DNA of 5,228 nucleotides from Actinomycetota bacterium (GTDB taxonomy: Bacteria; Actinomycetota; Actinomycetes; Nanopelagicales; Nanopelagicaceae), in the NCBI GenBank assembly GCA_009704515.1, contig WLDZ01000073.1, positions 1 through 5,228 on the forward strand, given 5' to 3'. The notes beneath the pieces were generated by a model. The model saw only the letters and a list, made by a program, of their open reading frames with translations, was not told the origin of the DNA and ran no database searches. A program made the position numbers and the translations under genes. Shown one piece after another: positions 1 through 5,228 of this stretch (position 1 is its first letter; each line of letters starts with the position of its first letter).

Positions 1-1254
1 CAAGGTTGGAAGCCACCTTATGACTCAACAGTTGTCTCCAAGTTAAAGGATGCAGGCGTAGTCATTTTAGGTAAGACCAATATGGATGAATTCGCAATGG
101 GTTCATCAACTGAAAACAGTGGTTATGGCCCAACCTTTAATCCATGGGATTTATCTCGCACACCTGGTGGTTCATCAGGTGGATCGGCGGCAGCAGTTTC
201 ATCTTTTGAAGCACCGCTTGCTATTGGTTCAGATACAGGTGGCTCTATTCGCCAACCTGCAGCTCTAACCGGAATCGTCGGAGTTCGTCCAACTTATGGC
301 GCAGTATCGCGCTACGGTCTGATTGCTTACTCATCTTCATTGGATCAAGCTGGACCATTTGGTCGTACCGTTCTTGATACTGCGCTCTTGCACGAAGTAA
401 TCGCTGGCCACGATGTTAAAGATGCAACGAGCATCAATTCCAAGATGCCTGATGTTGTAAACGCTGCAAAGAACGGTGATGTTAAAGGTTTGAAGATTGG
501 TGTTATCAAGCAATTACAAGGCGAGGGTTACCAAGCAGGAGTTCTATCTCGCTTCAATGAATCTCTTGATACTTTGGCATCACTCGGCGCTGAAATTGTT
601 GAAGTTGATTGCCCAAGCTTTGAATACGCCCTTGCTGCGTATTACTTAATCGCGCCTTCTGAATGTTCTTCAAACCTCGCGCGTTTTGATGCGATGCGTT
701 ATGGACTTCGTACCGGCGATAGCGATGGAGCTTCTGCAGAGGCTGTTATGGCAGCAACTCGTGATGCCGGTTTTGGCCGCGAAGTGAAGCGCCGCATTAT
801 CTTGGGAACATACGCACTTTCATCCGGCTATTACGATGCATATTACGGAAGCGCCCAGAAGATTCGTACCCTCATCATTCAAGATTATGCCAAGGCATTT
901 GGATTGGCAGATGTTCTGGTCTCACCAACTGCGCCAACAACTGCTTACAAGATTGGCGAGAAAGTTGATGACCCTATGGCTATGTATCTCGGTGACGTGG
1001 CAACAATTCCAGTAAACCTTGCTGGTATCTGTGGAATGTCACTACCTGCAGGTCTTGCAGATGAAGATAACTTGCCAGTTGGTTTCCAGATCATGGCACC
1101 AGCCATGCAAGATCAGCGTCTCTATCAAGTTGGTGCAGCTCTTGAAGCAGCACTTATCTCAAAGTGGGGTGGCGCTCTTATTACAAAAGCTCCAGCCCTC
1201 CAAGGAAGGCCTTCAGCCTTGCCGAAAGTTGATTTAGCGGGAGGTGCGCGCTAA
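1..1254 (+). CDS. gatA: GatA, glutamyl-tRNA(Gln)/aspartyl-tRNA(Asn) amidotransferase subunit A (5' truncated by window edge)
   Basis: GatA is the glutaminase subunit of the cytoplasmic GatCAB complex. It hydrolyses glutamine and passes ammonia to GatB, which amidates mischarged Glu-tRNA(Gln) or Asp-tRNA(Asn). The reading frame is open from base 1, so the ATG at base 82 is an internal Met in the conserved [16 protein letters not shown] block and not the start. 417 codons are visible; judged from the usual ~485-500 aa, roughly 90-100 N-terminal residues are missing, including the catalytic Lys. The amidase-signature core is present: the cis-Ser in [12 protein letters not shown] (window residue 58) and the nucleophile in [11 protein letters not shown] (residue 82), 24 residues apart as expected. 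Later conserved blocks are KRRIILGTY (near 263-271) and [15 protein letters not shown] (Asp 332), regions that contact glutamine in characterised GatA. The stop TAA (1252-1254) overlaps the gatB start. No frameshift or missing motif is visible. Confidence 0.97.
   Translation, partial: QGWKPPYDSTVVSKLKDAGVVILGKTNMDEFAMGSSTENSGYGPTFNPWDLSRTPGGSSGGSAAAVSSFEAPLAIGSDTGGSIRQPAALTGIVGVRPTYGAVSRYGLIAYSSSLDQAGPFGRTVLDTALLHEVIAGHDVKDATSINSKMPDVVNAAKNGDVKGLKIGVIKQLQGEGYQAGVLSRFNESLDTLASLGAEIVEVDCPSFEYALAAYYLIAPSECSSNLARFDAMRYGLRTGDSDGASAEAVMAATRDAGFGREVKRRIILGTYALSSGYYDAYYGSAQKIRTLIIQDYAKAFGLADVLVSPTAPTTAYKIGEKVDDPMAMYLGDVATIPVNLAGICGMSLPAGLADEDNLPVGFQIMAPAMQDQRLYQVGAALEAALISKWGGALITKAPALQGRPSALPKVDLAGGAR
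1239..1245 (+). promoter_or_regulatory. Shine-Dalgarno site of gatB, inside the end of gatA
   Basis: GGGAGGT lies in the last codons of gatA, 8 bases before the gatB ATG at 1254. The gatA stop and gatB start share one A (TAATG). A strong ribosome site plus this overlap supports the chosen gatB start and suggests translational coupling, which would help keep the two subunits at similar levels. Confidence 0.8.
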
Positions 1255-2753
1255 TGGCACTTACATACGATGAAGTAATTGCAAAATATGACCCAGTATT
1301 AGGTCTTGAGGTTCACGTCGAGCTCAATACCGAATCAAAGATGTTCTGTTCTTGCTCAACGACTTTTGGAGCAGAACCAAACACTCAGACTTGTCCAGTC
1401 TGCTTGGCGCTACCGGGTGCGTTGCCTGTTGTAAATGAGAAAGCAATCGAATCAACAATCAAGATTGGTCTCGCACTCAATTGCTCTATCGCGCCATATA
1501 GCCGCTTTGCTCGCAAGAACTACTTCTACCCAGATATGCCAAAGAACTTTCAGATCTCGCAGTATGACGAACCAATCTGTTTCGATGGATATGTCGATGT
1601 TGAAATTGATACGGATGAAGGTCCAAAGCAATTTCGTATTGAGGTAGAGCGCGTTCACATGGAAGAAGACACCGGAAAGTCGTTACACGTCGGCGGTGCC
1701 ACAGGTCGTATTCATGGTGCTGATTACTCTTTGCTCGACTACAACCGCGCAGGTATTCCACTTGTAGAAATCGTTACCAAGATTGTTCCAGGCACAGGTA
1801 AGTACGCACCTGAGGTCGCCAAGGCATATGTGGCAGAACTTCGCGACATCTTGCGCGGTCTCAAAGTCTCTGATGTGAAGATGGAACAAGGATCATTGCG
1901 CTGCGATGCCAACGTTTCGTTGATGCCAAAGGGTTCAGATGTTCTCGGTACTCGCTCTGAAACCAAGAACGTAAACTCGCTTCGCTCAGTCGAGCGCGCT
2001 ATTCGTGGCGAAATGTTGCGTCACTCAGAGATTCTTGAGACCGGTGGCAAAGTTAAGCAAGAGACTCGTCACTTCCAAGAAGATACAGGTCTTACTCGCT
2101 CTGGCCGTTCTAAGGAACAAGCTGAGGATTATCGTTATTTCCCAGATCCAGATTTGGTACCAGTAACACCACCAGCAACTTGGATTGAAGAACTTCGCGC
2201 AACTTTGCCAGAGCGACCATCTCTTCGCCGTAAGCGCATCAAAGAAGAGTGGAACGTTCCCGATAAAGAGATGGCAGCGATGATTAACGCCGATGTTTTG
2301 GATATCGTCGAAGCAACTGTTCTGTTAGGCGCAGACCCAACCAAGGCGCGTACTTGGTGGCTCGGCGAGATTTCGCGTATCGCAAATGACACATCAGTTG
2401 CGATAGCAGATCTTGCAATTACCCCAGCCCACGTTGCTGAGCTAATCAACCTTGTTGCATCTGGTGAACTCACAGATAAGTTAGCGCGCCAAGTAGTTGA
2501 GGGCGTTATAGGGGGAGAAGGAACTCCTTCTGAAGTTGTTGCAAAGCGTGGCATCAAGGTTGTTAATGATGATGGCGCACTTATGGCAGCAATTGAAAAG
2601 GTTTGTGCTGATCAAGCAGAGACTGCCGAGAAGGTTCGTAACGGACATCTACCAGCCGCTGGCGCTTTGATTGGTGCAGTAATGAAAGAGACAAAGGGCC
2701 AAGCAGATGCTGCGCGAGTTCGCGAGCTCCTACTTGGCCACTTAGGTCAATAG
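1254..2753 (+). CDS. gatB: GatB, glutamyl-tRNA(Gln)/aspartyl-tRNA(Asn) amidotransferase subunit B (complete)
   Basis: GatB is the kinase and transamidase subunit of GatCAB: it activates the misacylated amino acid on tRNA with ATP and amidates it with ammonia from GatA. The protein has 499 residues, slightly above the usual ~475-500. In order one sees the catalytic-domain start GLEVHVEL (17-24); a Cys set C32-x-C34 and C47-x2-C50 of the type proposed to bind a metal; HMEEDTGK (135-142); the GatB family signature LLDYNRAGIPLVEIV (160-174); EQGSLRCDANVSL (211-223); and YRYFPDPDLVPV (293-304). The remaining ~190 residues are the helical and YqeY-like tail domain that recognises tRNA, ending in the typical GALIGAVMKETKGQAD block. 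The ATG start is fixed by the overlap with the gatA stop and a GGGAGGT ribosome site. The gene ends 17 bp from the stop of the convergent transporter gene. Confidence 0.98.
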   Translation: MALTYDEVIAKYDPVLGLEVHVELNTESKMFCSCSTTFGAEPNTQTCPVCLALPGALPVVNEKAIESTIKIGLALNCSIAPYSRFARKNYFYPDMPKNFQISQYDEPICFDGYVDVEIDTDEGPKQFRIEVERVHMEEDTGKSLHVGGATGRIHGADYSLLDYNRAGIPLVEIVTKIVPGTGKYAPEVAKAYVAELRDILRGLKVSDVKMEQGSLRCDANVSLMPKGSDVLGTRSETKNVNSLRSVERAIRGEMLRHSEILETGGKVKQETRHFQEDTGLTRSGRSKEQAEDYRYFPDPDLVPVTPPATWIEELRATLPERPSLRRKRIKEEWNVPDKEMAAMINADVLDIVEATVLLGADPTKARTWWLGEISRIANDTSVAIADLAITPAHVAELINLVASGELTDKLARQVVEGVIGGEGTPSEVVAKRGIKVVNDDGALMAAIEKVCADQAETAEKVRNGHLPAAGALIGAVMKETKGQADAARVRELLLGHLGQ

Positions 2754-2757
2754 TTTA
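2734..2757 (+). terminator. Weak candidate terminator hairpin overlapping the gatB 3' end
   Basis: In the gatB RNA the sense UUGGCC (2734-2739) can pair with GGUCAA (2745-2750) around a 5-base loop. This gives six pairs including one G-U, just before the stop codon. The following TAGTTTA is only mildly U-rich. On the opposite strand the G-U becomes an A-C mismatch, so the hairpin favours the plus-strand transcript. The stem is short and lies in coding sequence, so it may be chance. It is listed because the 17-bp intergenic gap holds nothing better. Confidence 0.2.
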
Positions 2758-2770
2758 AGCAGTTGAAGCT

Positions 2771-4255
2771 TTAGTGCATTCCTGCGCCTTCTGTCTCAAC
2801 GAGCGACTCTTTTCCAACATTGATAAAGAAGAAGAGGACTATCGCGCCGATAAAGAGAAACGCTGCACTGAATTGAAATGCAACTGTAAATCCGTGCGTT
2901 GCAGCAAAAGCTCCACCTACCATGTCATCCTGGGCGACACTATTTGCTTTTGCATAATTCGATGATGCAGTCACTGCAATGGTGCTCAGCAGCGCTGTTC
3001 CGAGTGATCCACCAATCTGCTGTGAAGTATTCACCATGGCACTTGCCACACCTGTATCTCGACCTGAGATGCCGTGAAGTGAGGTTGAAGTGAGTGGGAT
3101 GAATACCAACGCCATACCGAAAGACATAATCAATAGTGATGGAACAACATGTGTTGCATATGAGGTTTCTGGAGTAATGCGCGTGAGCAACAAAAGTCCG
3201 ATACTTGCTGAAATCAGACCAGGCACCATTAGCGGTTTAGGACCAAATTTAGGCAAGAGCTGTGACGCAATTCCGGCGCCAAAAATAATTCCGGCGGTAA
3301 ATGGCAAGAAGGCGAAACCAGATTTCAGTGGCGAGAAACCTAAAATGTTCTGAAGGTAAAGACCCAAGAATAAGAACATTGAGAAAAGACCAGCTCCAAC
3401 AATGAGAGATCCAAGATATGAACCACCACGGTTGCGCTCTGTAACAACACGAAGAGGCATCATTGGATTTGCAACCTTGGTCTCAATGATTACAAATGAA
3501 ATTAAGAGCAGGATTGAAATTGCGAGGAATGAAAGTGTTGAAGTTGCTGACCAACCCTTGGTAGCGGCCTCATTGAATCCATAGGTAAGTGAGAAGAGTC
3601 CAGCAGTTGCTGTGATTACGCCAGGAACATCGTAAGTTTTATCTCCATCTGCCTTGGACTCATGTACAAATTTAAAGGCAAGGATTGCGGCAATGATGGC
3701 GATAGGGGTGTTTACACCTAGGCACCAACGCCATGAGAAGAACTCAGTAAGTGCTCCACCAGCGATTAAGCCAATTGCTGCACCGCCACCTGAGATTGCA
3801 CCGAAAACACCAAATGCCTTTGCGCGCTCTGCTGGAACGGTAAATGTCTCAGAAATAATCGCCAGAGCTGCTGGCGCAAGTAGTGCACCAAAGACTCCCT
3901 GAAGCGCACGAGAGGCATAAAGCATTTCCTGGTTTGCAGCGATTCCACCGAGTGCCGATGCACCGGCGAAACCAAGGAGACCAATAATGAAGATCTTCTT
4001 ACGACCTACATAGTCACCAATGCGTCCACCGAAAAGCAGAAGTGAACCAAAGGCCAATGTGTAAGCTGTAATAATCCACTGCCTATTCGCATCTGAAATC
4101 ATCAGATCCGCTTGGGCTCTCGGGATTGCAATATTCATAATTGACCCATCAAGAACGAGCATCAATTGTGAAATCGCTACAACAAAGAGCGTTCTCCAGC
4201 GATCGGGCGCCTGACCTTTGACATGGCCTTGGGCATCGCGGTTTTGATTTGGCAC
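2771..4255 (-). CDS. MFS transporter, DHA2 (EmrB/QacA) 14-TM family, probable drug or metabolite:H+ antiporter (complete)
   Basis: This is an inner-membrane major facilitator of 494 residues, the normal length for the 14-helix DHA2 family, whose members export drugs or metabolites by proton antiport. About 14 hydrophobic helices can be drawn by eye, from residues 22-42 to 456-480. Motif D1 is LDGSIMNIAIPRAQADL (35-51, acidic D36). Motif A is GGRIGDYVGRKKIF (76-89), between helices 2 and 3. Motif B is SRALQG (115-120, R116). Motif C is G158-x3-G162-L-x2-GG in helix 5, followed by SWRW (174-177). NTSQQIGGSLGTALL (409-423) is also typical of DHA2 proteins. Translation starts at GTG (4255-4253), supported by GGAGA 8 bases upstream. 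The N-terminal ~20 residues are polar, with no signal peptide. The substrate cannot be read from sequence. Codon use looks like that of the neighbours, so nothing marks recent transfer. No adjacent TetR or MarR gene is in the window. Confidence 0.93.
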   Translation of the reverse strand: MPNQNRDAQGHVKGQAPDRWRTLFVVAISQLMLVLDGSIMNIAIPRAQADLMISDANRQWIITAYTLAFGSLLLFGGRIGDYVGRKKIFIIGLLGFAGASALGGIAANQEMLYASRALQGVFGALLAPAALAIISETFTVPAERAKAFGVFGAISGGGAAIGLIAGGALTEFFSWRWCLGVNTPIAIIAAILAFKFVHESKADGDKTYDVPGVITATAGLFSLTYGFNEAATKGWSATSTLSFLAISILLLISFVIIETKVANPMMPLRVVTERNRGGSYLGSLIVGAGLFSMFLFLGLYLQNILGFSPLKSGFAFLPFTAGIIFGAGIASQLLPKFGPKPLMVPGLISASIGLLLLTRITPETSYATHVVPSLLIMSFGMALVFIPLTSTSLHGISGRDTGVASAMVNTSQQIGGSLGTALLSTIAVTASSNYAKANSVAQDDMVGGAFAATHGFTVAFQFSAAFLFIGAIVLFFFINVGKESLVETEGAGMH

Positions 4256-4262
4256 AGGTGTA

Positions 4263-4267
4263 TCTCC
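4263..4267 (-). promoter_or_regulatory. Shine-Dalgarno site fixing the GTG start of the MFS transporter
   Basis: On the minus strand GGAGA (4267 down to 4263) has its GGAG core 8 bases before the GTG at 4255-4253. No in-frame ATG with a comparable ribosome site lies near it; the next in-frame methionine is Met32, already inside the first membrane helix. This supports the rarer GTG initiation codon and a polar cytoplasmic N-terminus. Confidence 0.75.
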
Positions 4268-4298
4268 AATGAGGTAAATGGAAAGTTGATTTGCAATG

Positions 4299-4316
4299 GT
4301 GAGATTTTGGACTCAC
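4299..4316. promoter_or_regulatory. Operator-like inverted repeat upstream of the MFS transporter
   Basis: GTGAG (4299-4303) and CTCAC (4312-4316) form perfect 5-base arms separated by 8 bases. The site is about 45-60 bp upstream of the transporter GTG and 70-87 bp upstream of the ilvD ATG. Arm spacing is compatible with a dimeric repressor such as the TetR, MarR or GntR proteins that often control DHA2 exporters. The arms are short and do not extend, so a chance dyad is quite possible. No cognate regulator is visible. Confidence 0.25.
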
Positions 4317-4335
4317 ATCAGCTTCTAAGAGTGCC

Positions 4336-4342
4336 TATTCTA
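4336..4342. promoter_or_regulatory. Possible overlapping divergent -10 boxes (TATTCTA)
   Basis: Within the 130-bp divergent gap, TATTCT (4336-4341, plus strand) and TAGAAT (4342-4337, minus strand) both fit the actinobacterial TAnnnT -10 pattern; TAGAAT matches TATAAT at five of six positions. They would give an ilvD leader of roughly 35-40 bases and a transporter leader of roughly 70-75 bases. Neither has a convincing -35 at 16-18 bp. Either or both may be chance. Confidence 0.3.
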
Positions 4343-4385
4343 CCTGAGTAAGGACAAAGAGGCTCATCGCAGGTTAAACTTAAGC

Positions 4386-5228
4386 ATGTCGACAATGAAG
4401 CCCCGTTCTGGTGTTGTAACTGATGGTTTAGAGAGATCTCCTGCACGCGGAATGTTACGTGCAGTTGGAATGGGTGATGAAGATTGGGTTAAACCACAAA
4501 TCGGTATCGCATCTTCTTGGAATGAAATCACCCCTTGCAACCTCTCACTTGATCGTTTAGCAAAAGCTTCTAAGCAAGGTGTTCTCGATGCTGGTGGATT
4601 CCCGATGCAGTTCGGAACTATTTCTGTATCTGACGGAATCTCTATGGGCCATGAAGGTATGCACTTCTCACTAGTCTCACGCGAAATTATCGCTGACTCG
4701 GTTGAAACAGTTATGAATGCAGAACGCTTTGATGGCATGGTCACATTTGCGGGTTGCGATAAATCGCTGCCAGGCATGATGATGGCAGCGGCTCGACTAG
4801 ATGTTGCTTCAGTCTTTGTTTATGCAGGATCAACTTTGCCCGGCCAAGTTGATGGTCAAGATGTAACAATTATCGATGCCTTTGAAGCAGTCGGTGCTTG
4901 CGCACGTGGCTTAATTACCCGTGATCGCGTTGATGCAATCGAGCGCGCAATCTGTCCAGGTGAAGGCGCCTGTGGCGGTATGTATACAGCTAACACGATG
5001 GCGAGTATCGGCGAAGCAATCGGACTTTCATTGCCAGGATCTGCGGCGCCTCCAGCAGTTGATCGCCGTCGTGATTCATACGCGGTTGCATCAGGTGCGG
5101 CAGTTGTTGAGCTCATCCGCAAAGGAATCACTACGCGCGATATCTTGACTAAGCAAGCATTTGAAAACGCCATCACTATCTTGATGGCACTCGGTGGTTC
5201 TACCAATGCAGTACTTCACTTATTGGCA
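4386..5228 (+). CDS. ilvD: IlvD, dihydroxy-acid dehydratase (3' truncated by window edge)
   Basis: IlvD is a cytoplasmic Fe-S, Mg-dependent dehydratase that turns 2,3-dihydroxy-isovalerate and 2,3-dihydroxy-3-methylvalerate into the 2-keto acids, the penultimate step to valine and isoleucine. The frame stays open to the last base, giving 281 codons, about half of the usual ~560-575. Cluster cysteines are visible in WNEITPCN (C51), AGCDKSLPG (C124) and [14 protein letters not shown] (C196). D83 in [14 protein letters not shown] and D125-K126 are the expected Mg-site and carbamylated-Lys positions. The sequence, including [13 protein letters not shown] near the start, resembles the M. tuberculosis type. 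The loop after AGSTLPG appears about five residues shorter than I recall for that enzyme. Start choice: ATG 4386 has only a weak AGG 12 bases upstream; ATG 4395 (Met4) is an in-frame alternative with no better site. The gene diverges from the transporter. Confidence 0.96.
   Translation, partial: MSTMKPRSGVVTDGLERSPARGMLRAVGMGDEDWVKPQIGIASSWNEITPCNLSLDRLAKASKQGVLDAGGFPMQFGTISVSDGISMGHEGMHFSLVSREIIADSVETVMNAERFDGMVTFAGCDKSLPGMMMAAARLDVASVFVYAGSTLPGQVDGQDVTIIDAFEAVGACARGLITRDRVDAIERAICPGEGACGGMYTANTMASIGEAIGLSLPGSAAPPAVDRRRDSYAVASGAAVVELIRKGITTRDILTKQAFENAITILMALGGSTNAVLHLLA

Noticed and set aside
82..1254. gatA starting at the ATG at base 82
   Set aside because: The frame is open to base 1, and the upstream residues through GKTN are conserved GatA sequence. 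Starting at 82 would remove the catalytic Lys region, so the gene is truncated by the window.
2135..2557. 140-codon open frame antisense to gatB
   Set aside because: It lies entirely inside the well-conserved gatB. Its translation is Ser/Thr/Arg-rich without recognisable domains, and no ribosome site was evident. It is a shadow of gatB codon use.
2757..2771. Hairpin AAGC-N7-GCTT in the convergent gap as a bidirectional terminator
   Set aside because: There are only four base pairs with a 7-base loop and no adequate U-run on either side; too weak to call.
3654..3902. Plus-strand small ORFs across the transporter gene (for example 3090-3353, 3402-3584, 3654-3902)
   Set aside because: All are antisense to the intact 14-TM transporter frame, and their translations have no domain I recognise; shadows.
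4296..4328. Ten-codon ORF (MVRFWTHISF) upstream of ilvD as a branched-chain leader peptide
   Set aside because: It has one Val, one Ile and no Leu, so it lacks the run of regulatory codons expected of an ilv attenuator. No terminator/antiterminator pair follows, and it would lie upstream of the only -10 candidate for ilvD.
4364..4777. 137-codon antisense frame covering the start of ilvD
   Set aside because: It mirrors the conserved ilvD coding sequence, its product resembles no family I know, and it would run out of ilvD toward the transporter promoter. Treated as a shadow frame.
4856..5206. 116-codon antisense frame inside ilvD
   Set aside because: It is fully contained in ilvD, low in complexity and rich in Ala/Ser/Arg, as expected for the reverse complement of a conserved gene.

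Overview
The window looks like a compact, moderate-GC (by eye a little under 50 %) actinobacterial chromosome segment. The IlvD fragment is very close to the Mycobacterium-type dihydroxy-acid dehydratase. GatA and GatB carry ordinary bacterial GatCAB signatures. Gene packing is tight: a 1-base overlap, a 17-bp gap and a 130-bp gap. Moderate GC with actinobacterial proteins would fit a streamlined freshwater lineage such as Nanopelagicales (acI). That placement is an inference and was not tested by any search.

Layout: (1) 1-1254, plus strand, the 3' part of gatA; its start and catalytic Lys region lie off the left edge. (2) 1254-2753, plus strand, complete gatB, coupled to gatA through a TAATG stop/start overlap. 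(3) 2771-4255, minus strand, a complete GTG-started 14-TM major facilitator (DHA2/EmrB-QacA type), tail-to-tail with gatB. (4) 4256-4385, a short divergent intergenic region with a good Shine-Dalgarno for the transporter, -10-like hexamers on both strands and a small operator-like dyad. (5) 4386-5228, plus strand, the first 281 codons of ilvD, cut by the right edge.

Functionally, gatA-gatB (with gatC presumably just upstream) make the amidotransferase that converts Glu-tRNA(Gln) and/or Asp-tRNA(Asn) to the amidated forms. ilvD supplies the dehydration step of valine, isoleucine and leucine synthesis. The drug/metabolite exporter-like gene lies between them in the opposite orientation and has no obvious metabolic link to either side.

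I found no RNA gene, mobile element, CRISPR array or undescribed system here. It is essentially a housekeeping region, and the points worth a second look are modest ones about regulation and gene order.
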